From: an uncultured Pelagibacteraceae bacterium
GTDB taxonomy: Bacteria > Pseudomonadota > Alphaproteobacteria > Pelagibacterales > Pelagibacteraceae
Reading direction: 5' to 3'
Assembly: GCA_902567495.1 (NCBI GenBank)
Contig: CACFMO010000001.1
Coordinates: 62,001 to 126,000, forward strand
DNA: 64,000 nt
Position 1 is the stretch's first letter; each line of letters opens with the position of its first letter. The notes under the pieces are model-generated. The model was not told where the DNA came from and searched no databases. It saw only the letters and a list, made by a program, of their open reading frames with translations. A program made the position numbers and the translations under genes. This document shows, in pieces, positions 17,207-27,139 of the stretch.

Positions 17207-18351
17207 GACAAAAAATTACAATATTATTTATATCTTTTTTGCTTTTAACGCAGTTAAATGCTGAGCCAAAGATACAAGCTCCCACAGCTATTCTTATGGA
17301 TTATAACTCAGGAAAAATTTTATTTGAAAGAGATGCTGACCATCAAATTTATCCTGCTTCAATGACAAAAATTATGACGGCAATAATTGTTTTTGATCTT
17401 TTGAAACAAGAAAAAATAAAACTTTCAGACGAAGTTATAATATCCGAAAATGCATGGAGAATGTCTAAAAGTGGGTTTTCTTCGATGTTCATAATGTTAA
17501 ACGATAAAGTTTCAATTGAGGATTTGTTAAGAGGTATAATCGTAGTATCTGGTAATGACGCTTGTGTTGCGTTAGCCGAAGGTATTGCTGGTACAGAAAC
17601 TGCATTTGCCGATATGATGAATGAAAAAGCAGAAGAAATTGGTCTTATAAATACAAACTTTACAAATTCATCCGGTATTAATGATCCTGATAATTACTCA
17701 ACCGTTAGAGATATAGCAATAATGTCAAAATATCTTATTGAAAATTATCCAAATTATTATGAATACTTTAAAGAAACCGAATTTACATGGGATAGAACAG
17801 GTGGTGACCCGATTAAACAGGGAAATAGAAATCCACTTTTATATAAACGAATAGGTGCTGATGGCATTAAAACAGGTTATTTAGCCGTAGAGAAATACTC
17901 TCTAGCAAGTTCAATTATTGGTGAAGATCGAAGATTAATCGCAGTGGGGAGTGGATTTGTTACTAAACAAGCGAGATCAGACGAGTCAGCTAGAATGTTT
18001 AGATGGGCTTTGAGAAATACAAACACATATGAAATAGCAAAAAAAGATGTCCCAAAATTTAAGTTTAAAACTTGGCTAGGTAAGGAAAATATTGTGGAAG
18101 GTATGTCAAAAGAGGATATTTATGTAACTATATTGAAAAAAGAAGTTAAAGATCTCAAAGTAAAATTAGAATACAAACGACCAATCAAAGCACCAATTAA
18201 AGAGGGCCAACAAATTGGAGATTTAATTCTAGAATTACCAAATGAAGAAGCAAAAAAATTTCCTATTTATGCAAGCAAAAGTGTTAAAAAGGTAAATTTT
18301 TTTAAAAGTTTATTTTTATCTTTTAACTACATGATTTGGGGAGATGCATAA
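17203..18351 (+). CDS. D-alanyl-D-alanine carboxypeptidase (PBP5/6 family)
   Basis: A periplasmic penicillin-binding protein that trims pentapeptide stems. After a signal peptide (about 1-20) come the three active-site motifs: SxxK at S53-M-T-K56, SGN in VVSGNDACVAL and KTG in GIKTGYLAVEK. The C-terminal region after about 275 is the PBP5-type beta domain, and a final hydrophobic/aromatic segment (FFKSLFLSFNYMIW) is the expected membrane anchor. At 382 residues it is normal DacA/DacC length. Overlaps of 4 and 8 bases tie it to the RlpA-like gene and tmk. Confidence 0.95.
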   Translation: MRQKITILFISFLLLTQLNAEPKIQAPTAILMDYNSGKILFERDADHQIYPASMTKIMTAIIVFDLLKQEKIKLSDEVIISENAWRMSKSGFSSMFIMLNDKVSIEDLLRGIIVVSGNDACVALAEGIAGTETAFADMMNEKAEEIGLINTNFTNSSGINDPDNYSTVRDIAIMSKYLIENYPNYYEYFKETEFTWDRTGGDPIKQGNRNPLLYKRIGADGIKTGYLAVEKYSLASSIIGEDRRLIAVGSGFVTKQARSDESARMFRWALRNTNTYEIAKKDVPKFKFKTWLGKENIVEGMSKEDIYVTILKKEVKDLKVKLEYKRPIKAPIKEGQQIGDLILELPNEEAKKFPIYASKSVKKVNFFKSLFLSFNYMIWGDA

Positions 18352-18988
18352 AAGAAAATTTTTTTTTATTGTCTTTGAAGGTATCGAAGGATCAGGAAAA
18401 TCCTACCAAAGTAAAAAATTATTTAAAAATATTAAAAAAAAAAATTATCCAGTCGTACTTACTAGAGAACCAGGTGGTACAATTGGTGCAGAAAGAATAA
18501 GACAAGTAATTTTAAAAGATTATTTTCATAAAAACAAAAGTGAGAAGTTTCATAAATATACTGACACACTTTTGTATTTAGCTGCTAGAAATGAGCATAT
18601 CCAAGACAAAATTCTAAAAGCTAAAAGAACTAAAAAAATTTTGATATGCGATAGATTTATTGATTCCACAATAGCTTATCAAGTTTATGGAAAAAAAGTT
18701 GAGTTTAAACTTATTGAGAACATTCATAAATATATACTTCAAAAAATTAAACCTGATATTACATTTCTGCTTAAAGTTAAAGCTAACAAAGCATCTAGTA
18801 GACTTAAAAAAAGAAAAACTAAAAATAGGTATGATAAATTTTCAAAAAATTTTTATCAAAATGCTCAAAAAGCCTTTATAAAATTAGCGAAAAAAAATAA
18901 AAAAAGATATTTTATTTTTGATAATTCGACCGATGATAAAGAACTTGAAAAAAAAATTTTAAATATTGTTTTGTCTAAATTAAAATAA
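18344..18988 (+). CDS. tmk: Thymidylate kinase
   Basis: Phosphorylates dTMP to dTDP. The 214-residue protein has the P-loop FEGIEGSGKSYQSK near 10, the substrate-site TREPGGTIGAERIRQ near 38 and the DR motif in ICDRFIDSTIAYQ. Lysine is extremely frequent even for this genome. It overlaps the carboxypeptidase gene by eight bases and is followed at once by holB, the usual tmk-holB pairing. Confidence 0.96.
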   Translation: MHKRKFFFIVFEGIEGSGKSYQSKKLFKNIKKKNYPVVLTREPGGTIGAERIRQVILKDYFHKNKSEKFHKYTDTLLYLAARNEHIQDKILKAKRTKKILICDRFIDSTIAYQVYGKKVEFKLIENIHKYILQKIKPDITFLLKVKANKASSRLKKRKTKNRYDKFSKNFYQNAQKAFIKLAKKNKKRYFIFDNSTDDKELEKKILNIVLSKLK

Positions 18989-18989
18989 A

Positions 18990-19943
18990 GTGAAAAATAT
19001 AACAAACAGTAATACTGAAATCAAAAAATCTAATAAATTAATTGGATATGATGATTTATTTATCAAATTTGAAAAACTTTATTTAAATAAAAGACTCCCA
19101 AAAGTCATATTGCTATCAGGAGATAAAGGAATAGGCAAATCAACTTTTGCTTTTCATTTTATTAATTATATTTTATCTATGAATTCTAAAATTCCTTACG
19201 ATAAAGATAGCTTTTCAATAAATTTAAATAACGAAACTTATAAAAAAATTATAATTAACGTTGAACAAAATTTCCATTTTTTAAAATGTGAAAAACCAAA
19301 TACAGTCTCTATAGACGATATTCGTCAACTGAGGACAAAACTATCAAAAACACCGCTTGTTAATTCCTCAAGATTCACAATTATAGACGATATTGAGTTA
19401 ATTAATTTAAACTCTGCTAATGCCCTTTTAAAATTAATAGAAGAACCTTCAGATTATGATTATTTTTTTTTGATAAATAATAAATGCAATAAGCTAATAG
19501 AAACATTAATTTCACGATCTTTGGAATTTAAGGTTTTTTTGTCTTCTAATCAAAAAAATCAAATTTTTACTTATTTAAAATCATATTTTGAAATTGAGGA
19601 GAATTTTACTCATAATTACATTAAATACACATCGCCTGGTAATCTAATTAAATTTGATCCTATTATAAACGAACTTGAAATTACTTCTTTAAATGAATTC
19701 GACAAAGTATCCTCTGAAATTCTAAAAATGTTTAACAAAACTAAAAAAGATATTTATATTAATTTTTTATTATTTCTTGTAGATATAAAGTTTTTAGAAT
19801 TTTCTAAAATAAATAAAAATTATGTTCAGATTGCAGATACTAAAAATAAAATAAATAGCTTATTAACTCGATATTATAAGTTTAACTTAAATAGCATTAA
19901 TGTTTACAATCAATTTACAAATTATTTAAATCATGTCAGGTAA
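18990..19943 (+). CDS. holB: DNA polymerase III delta' subunit
   Basis: Clamp-loader subunit, 317 residues, starting with GTG one base after the tmk stop. The AAA+ features are a P-loop-like SGDKGIGKSTFAFH near 47, TIIDDIELINLNSANALLKLIEEP (the delta'/tau box VII region) near 126-150, and the SRS-like ETLISRSLEFKVFL. The four-cysteine zinc module of gamma-proteobacterial delta' is absent, which I believe is normal for alphaproteobacteria. It overlaps metG by 11 bases. Confidence 0.9.
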   Translation: MKNITNSNTEIKKSNKLIGYDDLFIKFEKLYLNKRLPKVILLSGDKGIGKSTFAFHFINYILSMNSKIPYDKDSFSINLNNETYKKIIINVEQNFHFLKCEKPNTVSIDDIRQLRTKLSKTPLVNSSRFTIIDDIELINLNSANALLKLIEEPSDYDYFFLINNKCNKLIETLISRSLEFKVFLSSNQKNQIFTYLKSYFEIEENFTHNYIKYTSPGNLIKFDPIINELEITSLNEFDKVSSEILKMFNKTKKDIYINFLLFLVDIKFLEFSKINKNYVQIADTKNKINSLLTRYYKFNLNSINVYNQFTNYLNHVR

Positions 19944-21477
19944 GAATTTTTATATTACAACTCCAATATATTATCCATCCGGTAAACCTCATATGGGTCA
20001 CGCATATTCAAGTATTATTGCTGATATATTTGCGAGGTTTAAAAGATTGGAAAATTACAATGTAAGATTTTTAACCGGTACTGACGAGCACGGTTTAAAA
20101 ATTCAAAGGGAAGCTGAAAAAAATTCTAAACAACCTAAAGCTTTTTGTGATGAGTTATCCCTCAAATTTAAAAGTCTAAGCAAAACCCTTAATCTCTCTA
20201 ATAATGATTTTATTAGAACTACAGAAAAAAGACATCATAAAGCAGTAAATGAAATCTGGGATAGATTAGTAAAGTCTAATGATATTTATTTATCAAAATA
20301 TAGCGGCTGGTATTCAGTTTCTGATGAAGCTTATTATGACAATGATGAAATAGAGTCAAAAAATAACATTAAAGTTGCTAAAGTTTCTGGATCAAGAGTT
20401 GAGTGGGTTGAAGAAGAGTCTTTTTTTTTTAAATTATCTTCCTGGGAAAAAAAATTGCTTGATTTCTATCAATCAAATCCCAATTTTATTCTTCCAAAAT
20501 CACGTAAAAATGAAGTCGTTGAATTTGTAAAAGGTGGTTTGAAAGATTTGTCAGTAAGCAGAACATCATTTTCATGGGGTATACCTGTACCAAAAAATAA
20601 TAAACATGTAATTTATGTTTGGCTTGATGCTTTGACAAATTATTTAAGTTCTTTAGATTTTCCAGATCAAAAAAATATAAAATATAAAAATTTTTGGCCG
20701 GCTGATATTCATATAATCGGAAAAGATATCTTGCGATTTCATGCAATTTATTGGCCTGCATTTTTGATGGCTGCTAAACTACCATTACCTAAAAGAGTTT
20801 ATGGCCACGGTTGGATATTATCAGATGAAAAAAAAATGTCTAAATCTCTTGGAAATATTCTAGATCCTTTAGAAATTATTAATGAATATGGAGTAGATCC
20901 TTTAAGATATTATTTAGTTAAACAGGTTTCCCTAGGAAACGATGGAAGCATTTCTTTAAAAAGTTTACATGATTGTATTAATAATGATTTAGCAAACAAT
21001 TATGGAAATTTATGTCAAAGAGTATTTTCATTTGTTGAAAAAAATTGTGATTCAAAAATTCCAAATTACACAAATCTTTCAAAAGAAGACGAAATCATTA
21101 CAAAAAATCTCATAAAGAAAATTCCTGATTTACAAAATTTAATGAATAAACAAGATTTAAACCAATATATTAAAGAAGTTATAAACTTTTCTTTCAGTGC
21201 TAATAAATATTTTAATGATCTAAAGCCATGGGACTTGAAAAAAGTTAATATAGAGAGGATGAATGCAGTCATTTATACAGTACTGAATCAAATAAAATCT
21301 ATTAGTATACTATTATATCCAATAATACCTGATTCAACTCAAAAAGTATTAGACTGTCTTGGCGTACCAAAGAATGAGTTTAATCTTGATTGTCTATTAA
21401 ATTTTAAATATTTAAAAATGAATCTAAGTATTAAAAAACCCGGTATCTTATTTAAAAAAATTGAAAATGATAATTGA
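19933..21477 (+). CDS. metG: Methionyl-tRNA synthetase
   Basis: Charges tRNA-Met. Class I signatures are present: the HIGH-like HMGH in SGKPHMGHAYSS near 17 and KMSKS (DEKKMSKSLGN) near 298. The connective peptide (YSGWYSVSDEAYYDND) has no zinc-knuckle cysteines, the usual alphaproteobacterial type. At 514 residues there is no C-terminal EMAP-like dimerisation domain. The start ATG lies inside the holB end, and the 3' end overlaps tatD. Confidence 0.97.
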   Translation: MSGKNFYITTPIYYPSGKPHMGHAYSSIIADIFARFKRLENYNVRFLTGTDEHGLKIQREAEKNSKQPKAFCDELSLKFKSLSKTLNLSNNDFIRTTEKRHHKAVNEIWDRLVKSNDIYLSKYSGWYSVSDEAYYDNDEIESKNNIKVAKVSGSRVEWVEEESFFFKLSSWEKKLLDFYQSNPNFILPKSRKNEVVEFVKGGLKDLSVSRTSFSWGIPVPKNNKHVIYVWLDALTNYLSSLDFPDQKNIKYKNFWPADIHIIGKDILRFHAIYWPAFLMAAKLPLPKRVYGHGWILSDEKKMSKSLGNILDPLEIINEYGVDPLRYYLVKQVSLGNDGSISLKSLHDCINNDLANNYGNLCQRVFSFVEKNCDSKIPNYTNLSKEDEIITKNLIKKIPDLQNLMNKQDLNQYIKEVINFSFSANKYFNDLKPWDLKKVNIERMNAVIYTVLNQIKSISILLYPIIPDSTQKVLDCLGVPKNEFNLDCLLNFKYLKMNLSIKKPGILFKKIENDN

Positions 21478-22243
21478 TTCACATTGCCATTTAGACTATC
21501 AGCCACTATTTAATAATTTACAAAATGTTATTAAAAGAGCAAATAACAATGGAGTAAAGTATTTCTTAACTATTTCTACTACTGATCAAAGCTTTAAAAA
21601 TATTTTAAATATATTGAAAAACTATAATAATATTTTTGGTTCTTACGGTATACATCCTCATGAGGCTAAAAATTATGAAAATTTGAAGGTTGAAAAGATA
21701 ATAGAAAATTTAAGTTTAAATAAAAATTTAATTGGTGTCGGTGAAACTGGTTTAGATTTTTATTATAATCATTCAGATAAGAATATTCAAAAAGAATGTT
21801 TCATTAAACATATTCATGCTAGCCAACAAACATCAAAAACATTAATTGTACATTCAAGATCTGCTGATAATGAAATGTTTGATATTTTATCTAGCGAGTT
21901 TAAAAATAAAAATTTCAATATTCTAATGCACTGTTTTACAGGCAATAAAGATTTCGCACATAAACTTCTGAGTCTAAATTGTTATTTTTCAGCAAGTGGA
22001 ATAATAACATTTAAAAAAAGTAATGATTTAGCAAATACATTTAAATCTATTCCTAACAATAGAATACTTATAGAAACAGATTCTCCTTATTTGTCACCAG
22101 AACCTTTGCGTGGTAAAACAAATGAACCAGGAAATTTAAAATATACATTAAAATTCTTAGCAAATTTAAAAAATGAGACAGAGGAAAATTTTTCAATGAT
22201 TACAACTAATAATTTTTTTAAATTGTTTAATATAAATATTTGA
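21467..22243 (+). CDS. tatD: TatD-family metal-dependent deoxyribonuclease
   Basis: A TIM-barrel hydrolase with the metal-binding HxH in IDSHCHLD at the very start, GSYGIHPHEAKN near 60, the conserved glutamate in IGVGETGLDFYYN near 90 and IETDSPYLSPEPLRGK near 200. I place the start at the ATG at 21467; the track's TTG at 21461 adds only two residues. Family members are 3'-5' DNases used in repair and DNA turnover. It overlaps metG by 11 bases; the metG-tatD-hydrolase order is common in alphaproteobacteria. Confidence 0.94.
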   Translation: MIIDSHCHLDYQPLFNNLQNVIKRANNNGVKYFLTISTTDQSFKNILNILKNYNNIFGSYGIHPHEAKNYENLKVEKIIENLSLNKNLIGVGETGLDFYYNHSDKNIQKECFIKHIHASQQTSKTLIVHSRSADNEMFDILSSEFKNKNFNILMHCFTGNKDFAHKLLSLNCYFSASGIITFKKSNDLANTFKSIPNNRILIETDSPYLSPEPLRGKTNEPGNLKYTLKFLANLKNETEENFSMITTNNFFKLFNINI

Positions 22244-22244
22244 A

Positions 22245-23009
22245 ATGGAATTGATTATTTTAGGTTGTGGTAGTTCATTGGGTTCACCCTGGATAAATAA
22301 CTACTGGGGAAATTGTGACAAAAAAAATAAACTAAACAAACGCACAAGATGTTCTGCTTTTATCAAAAAAGGTAATTTATCAGTTTTAATTGACTCATCT
22401 CCAGATATAAGAGAGCAATTTATTAAAAACAAAATAAATGATGTTGATTGTGTTCTTTACACACACGAACATTCAGATCAGACAAGTGGTATATTTGAAT
22501 TGAGACCTTTTTTTTGGAAACACAAAAAAAGAATTAACATTTATGCAGATGCAAGAACATTAAAGGCTTTAAAAAAAAAGTATGATTTCTGTTTTTATGG
22601 TGGTCAAGGATATATTCCAATAATGAAGCCTAATTTAATCAAGAAAAAACAAATGATTAAAAAAGGTAAAAATAAAATATTTTTTGATACATTTAAAGTT
22701 GAGCATGGACAAATTACTTCAACAGCGTATGTTTTTAATAAAACAGCTTACCTTAGCGACTGTAGTAATATTAACCCTTCTGATTTAAAAAAGCTAAAAA
22801 AACTAAATTATTTAATAATAGATTGTCTTAAGTTTAAAAGACACCCTGGACATTTTAATCTAGAAACTAGCATAAGAATTAGCACTTTTTTGAAACCCAA
22901 AAAAACTATTTTAACAAATCTTCATACAGAACTAGATTATAATTTTTTAAAGAAAAATCTTCCTAAAAATATCTTGCCTGCTTATGATGGTATGAGATTA
23001 AAAATCTAG
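22245..23009 (+). CDS. Metallo-beta-lactamase-fold hydrolase (PhnP/RNase Z-like)
   Basis: A 254-residue hydrolase. The opening ILGCGSSLGSPWINN and RCSAFIKKG are typical of the PhnP-like subgroup, and the metal site is seen as THEHSDQTSG (HxHxD), VEHGQ and the later YLSDCSN and HPGHFN segments. In this subgroup known members act on cyclic phosphodiesters, but the substrate here is unknown. It lies one base after tatD and is the last gene of the operon that begins with the transglycosylase. Confidence 0.85.
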   Translation: MELIILGCGSSLGSPWINNYWGNCDKKNKLNKRTRCSAFIKKGNLSVLIDSSPDIREQFIKNKINDVDCVLYTHEHSDQTSGIFELRPFFWKHKKRINIYADARTLKALKKKYDFCFYGGQGYIPIMKPNLIKKKQMIKKGKNKIFFDTFKVEHGQITSTAYVFNKTAYLSDCSNINPSDLKKLKKLNYLIIDCLKFKRHPGHFNLETSIRISTFLKPKKTILTNLHTELDYNFLKKNLPKNILPAYDGMRLKI

Positions 23010-23010
23010 T

Positions 23011-23562
23011 TTATTTGTTAAGAGCTTCCTCTATAACTTTAACAAATTTACCTGACGTAGGCTTTGTCATAGATGAAAATGTATCAAATATCTTTCCATT
23101 CTTACCTATTATAATTTTATGAAAATTCCACTTAGGTACAGCATTTTTACCATAATTTTTATTTGCCCATTTATAAAATTCGTGTGCTTCACTACCTTTG
23201 ACCTTGACTTTTTCAGTCATTGGAAAACTAATTCCAAATTTTGCTTCACAAAAATTCTTAATTTCCTTATTCGTTTCCATTTCTTGATTAAAAGAATTTG
23301 AAGGTACACCTATTACTACTAATCCTTTATTTTGATATTTTTCCCAAATTTCTTGAAGATCTTCATATTGAGAGGTAAAACCACAATAACTTGCAACATT
23401 AGTAATAACCATTACTTTATCTTTAAAATCAGCAAGTTTCATTTCTGAACCGTCAAGATCTTTGAAAGAGAAATCAAATGCCAGCTTTTCATAAGAAGCA
23501 TTAAGATTGGACGAAAAAAGAGAAATCATAATTATTAAAAATATTATTTTTGATTTAAGCAT
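23011..23562 (-). CDS. Glutathione peroxidase family protein with signal peptide
   Basis: A thiol peroxidase of 183 residues. The peroxidatic cysteine is in NVASYCGFTSQY (near 58), followed by VIGVPSNSFNQE and the tryptophan in PKWNFHKIII, the usual catalytic triad region with Ser-Asn-Ser replacing the common Cys-Asn-Gln part. Residues 1-22 form a signal peptide ending NLNAS, so the enzyme should work in the periplasm, less usual than the cytoplasmic form. The partner is more likely thioredoxin-like than glutathione. Convergent with the hydrolase gene by one base; nhaA lies upstream. Confidence 0.9.
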   Translation of the reverse strand: MLKSKIIFLIIMISLFSSNLNASYEKLAFDFSFKDLDGSEMKLADFKDKVMVITNVASYCGFTSQYEDLQEIWEKYQNKGLVVIGVPSNSFNQEMETNKEIKNFCEAKFGISFPMTEKVKVKGSEAHEFYKWANKNYGKNAVPKWNFHKIIIGKNGKIFDTFSSMTKPTSGKFVKVIEEALNK

Positions 23563-23569
23563 TTAAATT

Positions 23570-24751
23570 TTATTTTTTACTTAATAAAATCAACATATAC
23601 CCAAAAAGAGTTGAGGCAAGTGAACCTAATAGCACACCTATTTTAACACCACTTAAATATTGAGTTGTTTCAACAAACGCTAAGTTTCCGACGAATAAAC
23701 TCATTGTAAAGCCGATTCCCGTCAATACACCTACGCCATATAATTTTAACCAATCCGAGTCATTTGGCATCTCAGCAAATTTTAATTTAATTGAAATATA
23801 TGAAAAAATGAAAACGCCAAATTGTTTACCGAAAAATAATCCACATAAAATTCCTAATGGTACTGGATTCATTAATGTTGCTAAAGTTAATCCTTCAAGA
23901 GAAACACCAGCATTTGCAAAAGCGAAGATTGGCATAATACCAAAAGCAACATATGGTGAGATTGCATGTTCGAGTTTAATCAGCATTGAATTTTTATGTG
24001 AGTTTTTATTTTCCTTATCTTTATGTGGTATCGTTAAAGCTAATAAAACCCCTGCTATAGTTGCGTGAATACCAGATGAATGAGTAAAGTCCCATAAAAA
24101 AATACCAACTATGAGATAAGGAATAAAACTTCTTACATTTAATCTATTAAAAATTATTAATATAATGATTGATACTAACATTAGTATTAAATACATAGCT
24201 TGTATTTTTCCTGAATAAAAAAAGGCAATTATCACAATTGCACCCAAATCATCAATAATAGCTAAAGCAGTTAAAAAAACTTTTAAGGAAATTGGAACTC
24301 TTTTTCCAAGTAAAGATAATACACCTAATGAAAATGCTATATCAGTAGCTGAGGGAATCGCCCATCCTTTTAGGGTTTCAGAATTTCCATAATTGATAGC
24401 AACGTAAATTAAAGCTGGCACCAACATCCCACCAACAGCAGCAATTATTGGAAGTGATGCTTGTTTTGGGTTTGATAACTCTCCTTGAATAAATTCTCTT
24501 TTTATTTCTAAAGAAACCAAAAAGAAAAATATTGCCATTAAAACATCGTTGATCCAGTGTAATACAGATAATTTTAATTTAAATTCTCCAAAACCAAGAG
24601 CAAAATAAGAGTTTAAAATATCATAATAGATAGATGCTAATTCACTATTACTAACAAATAATGCAATTATTGCAGCAAAAAGTAAAACAAGACCCGATGC
24701 AGCCTCTAATTTAAAAAACCATTTAAAGGGTTTTGATATATGTTGAATCAT
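23570..24751 (-). CDS. nhaA: Na+/H+ antiporter NhaA
   Basis: A 393-residue inner-membrane antiporter exchanging protons for sodium, with about 12 hydrophobic segments. The landmark IPSATDIAFSLGVLSLLG and the ion-binding acidic pair in TALAIIDDLGAIVIIAFFY are intact. The C-terminal GIGFTMSLFVGNLAF is also typical. Useful for a marine cell facing high sodium. It is read toward the peroxidase gene, with seven bases between them. Confidence 0.96.
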   Translation of the reverse strand: MIQHISKPFKWFFKLEAASGLVLLFAAIIALFVSNSELASIYYDILNSYFALGFGEFKLKLSVLHWINDVLMAIFFFLVSLEIKREFIQGELSNPKQASLPIIAAVGGMLVPALIYVAINYGNSETLKGWAIPSATDIAFSLGVLSLLGKRVPISLKVFLTALAIIDDLGAIVIIAFFYSGKIQAMYLILMLVSIIILIIFNRLNVRSFIPYLIVGIFLWDFTHSSGIHATIAGVLLALTIPHKDKENKNSHKNSMLIKLEHAISPYVAFGIMPIFAFANAGVSLEGLTLATLMNPVPLGILCGLFFGKQFGVFIFSYISIKLKFAEMPNDSDWLKLYGVGVLTGIGFTMSLFVGNLAFVETTQYLSGVKIGVLLGSLASTLFGYMLILLSKK

Positions 24752-24796
24752 AATACTAATTATATCTCAATTATATTGATTGGACTTATGTTTCAA

Positions 24797-24825
24797 TTGA
24801 TAAAATTCATTTATTCATCTATATA
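24797..24825 (+). promoter_or_regulatory. Predicted promoter of tRNA-Pro and the downstream operon
   Basis: TTGATA at 24797-24802, 17 bases, then TATATA at 24820-24825. The expected start of transcription is a few bases before the tRNA at 24836. No other promoter position is available between the tRNA and the next ATG. Confidence 0.6.
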
Positions 24826-24835
24826 AATAACCTCT

Positions 24836-24912
<77 letters not shown>

Positions 24913-24916
24913 TTTT

Positions 24917-27139
24917 ATGAAAATAAACAAAGTCGTTATTATAGGATCAGGAACAATGGGAAGTGGTATAGCTGCTCATTTATGCAACGCAAATATTCCA
25001 GTTGTATTACTCGATCTAAAAGATGAAATTGTAGAAAAAGCCCGTGAGAGAATATTAAAATCAAAACCACCACTTTTATTTGAAAAATCCAAAATCGATG
25101 GATTAAAAATAGGTACAATAACTAAAAATTTTGATCAAATTTCTGATGCAGATTGGATTATAGAAGCAGTAGTTGAAAGAATTGATATAAAGCACGACAT
25201 ATATAAAAAAATATTTGATAAAAGAAAGAAAAATTCTGTAGTTTCCTCTAATACATCAACAATTCCTCTTAAAATATTATCTAAAAAATTAAATGAAAAT
25301 GATAAAAAAGATTTTTGTATAACGCATTTTTTTAATCCAGTAAGATACATGGGGCTTCTAGAAATAGTCAGAGAAGAAAACAATGATAAAAGCAAAATAG
25401 AATTACTGAAAGACTTTTGTGAAAAAAAACTAGGAAAAGGTGTAATTGTATGTGGTGATACACCTGGTTTTTTAGGAAATAGAATTGGCGTCTATTCAAT
25501 GCAAATTGCTATGACAGAAGCTATTTCAATGAAACTTTCAATAGAGGAAGCCGATGCTGTATTTGGAAGACCAATGGGTATCCCAAAAACAGGTGTTTTT
25601 GCATTATATGATTTAATAGGTATCGATCTAATGTCAGATGTTCTTAAAAGTTTTAAAAAAGAATTGGATCCAAAAGACGATTTCCAAAATGTTGTAGACG
25701 GAATACCAATTATCAAAACTCTAATTGATAGCGGATATACTGGTCGTAAAGGGAAGGGTGGTTTCTATAGAATAAATAAGGAAAATAATAAGAAAATCCT
25801 TGAAGCTCTTGATATAAATGAAAATACTTATTCTCCATCAAAAAAGATTGAACTAAATATTGAAAAAGTAAATCTTTTGGAATTAATTAATAGAGATGAT
25901 AAATATGGAAAATATGCATGGTCAGTAATATCAAAAATAATTCTATATTCTTCATCTTTAGTACCCAAAATAACAAAACATTATAACGATATAGATGAAG
26001 CACTAAGGCTTGGTTTTAATTGGTCTATGGGACCTTTTGAAATGTTAGAGTCGATTGGTTTGGATAATTTTTTTTCAAAACTAGGTGATACAAAACTAAA
26101 TCCCTTTTTACAAAATCTCAAAAATAAGGGATCTAAAAATTTTTACGGAGAACGTCAAAAATATACGAATATCCAAACTCTTGGCAAAATTAAAAGATTA
26201 GTTACTAAGGTAGACAAAAATGATTCTGCAGAAATTTTTAGATTTAATGATTTTAATATTGTTGAATTTAATACTAAAGCTAATGCCTTAGACTATAATT
26301 CTATGGATGCTCTAATGAATGCCACCGACAAACCCTTAATTATAATAAATGAGAGTATGCAATTTTCTGCAGGAGTTAATCTTAATTATGTTATGGAATT
26401 TGTTAAAAAGGGCGATATGAAATCTGTTGAAAAATTTATTAAGTATTTTCAGAAAACTTGTAAACATTTAAAGTATTGTGAAAATCCAGTTATATCCGCA
26501 CCCTCTGGTTTAGCCCTTGGTGGTGGCGAAGAAGTATTGCTACAAAGTAATTACGTTGTTTCTCATACAAATATAGTTATGGGTTTAGTTGAAACTATTG
26601 TTGGTTTGGTTCCTGCAGGTGGGGGCTGTAAAGAGCTTTTATGGCGCTGGACACAAACTGATGATTCAAAAAATGATCCAGAATTCGCTTCACTTAAGGT
26701 GTTTGATATTATTGGCTATGCCAAAACTGCCACTTCACCTCAAGAGGCAAAACCTCTTTTATTTTTAGATAGCAACCACGAGGTCATTATCAATCGAAAC
26801 AACCTTTTTGAGGTAGCAAAAAAATTTATTGAAAAAAATAAAGAATTTAACCCTCCTATTGAATGCAAATTTAAATTATCAGGTAACCAAGTGAGACAAA
26901 AAATGCAAAAGAAACTTGATGAATTATATAATAATAAAAAGATATTAGATCATGGTATGGTAGTTGGTAAAGAATTAGCATATGTATTGAGTGGAGGAGA
27001 TACTGAAAAAAATAAAGAAATTTCCGAAGATCAAATGTATACTCTTGAATTAAATAGTTTTATGAAATTATTAGAAACTCGAAATACCCAAAATAGAATA
27101 GCTCATACTTTAAAAACAGGAAAACCACTTATAAATTAA
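24917..27139 (+). CDS. 3-hydroxyacyl-CoA dehydrogenase / enoyl-CoA hydratase fusion
   Basis: A two-function beta-oxidation enzyme, about 740 residues from the ATG at 24917. The dehydrogenase comes first: NAD loop [17 protein letters not shown] at the start, [23 protein letters not shown], and a second helical dehydrogenase domain around 320-390. The C-terminal third is a crotonase: [13 protein letters not shown] (oxyanion hole) and [15 protein letters not shown] (catalytic region). This order is that of FadN-type proteins, opposite to FadB. Heading a DmdC-DmdB-dmdA operon, it could also hydrate methylthioacryloyl-CoA, since no separate dmdD is present; that is inference. No Shine-Dalgarno is visible. 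Confidence 0.9.
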   Translation: MKINKVVIIGSGTMGSGIAAHLCNANIPVVLLDLKDEIVEKARERILKSKPPLLFEKSKIDGLKIGTITKNFDQISDADWIIEAVVERIDIKHDIYKKIFDKRKKNSVVSSNTSTIPLKILSKKLNENDKKDFCITHFFNPVRYMGLLEIVREENNDKSKIELLKDFCEKKLGKGVIVCGDTPGFLGNRIGVYSMQIAMTEAISMKLSIEEADAVFGRPMGIPKTGVFALYDLIGIDLMSDVLKSFKKELDPKDDFQNVVDGIPIIKTLIDSGYTGRKGKGGFYRINKENNKKILEALDINENTYSPSKKIELNIEKVNLLELINRDDKYGKYAWSVISKIILYSSSLVPKITKHYNDIDEALRLGFNWSMGPFEMLESIGLDNFFSKLGDTKLNPFLQNLKNKGSKNFYGERQKYTNIQTLGKIKRLVTKVDKNDSAEIFRFNDFNIVEFNTKANALDYNSMDALMNATDKPLIIINESMQFSAGVNLNYVMEFVKKGDMKSVEKFIKYFQKTCKHLKYCENPVISAPSGLALGGGEEVLLQSNYVVSHTNIVMGLVETIVGLVPAGGGCKELLWRWTQTDDSKNDPEFASLKVFDIIGYAKTATSPQEAKPLLFLDSNHEVIINRNNLFEVAKKFIEKNKEFNPPIECKFKLSGNQVRQKMQKKLDELYNNKKILDHGMVVGKELAYVLSGGDTEKNKEISEDQMYTLELNSFMKLLETRNTQNRIAHTLKTGKPLIN

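Noticed and set aside
18990-19943. Absence of the delta' zinc module as another zinc loss
   Set aside because: Alphaproteobacterial HolB proteins generally lack it, so it is not informative.
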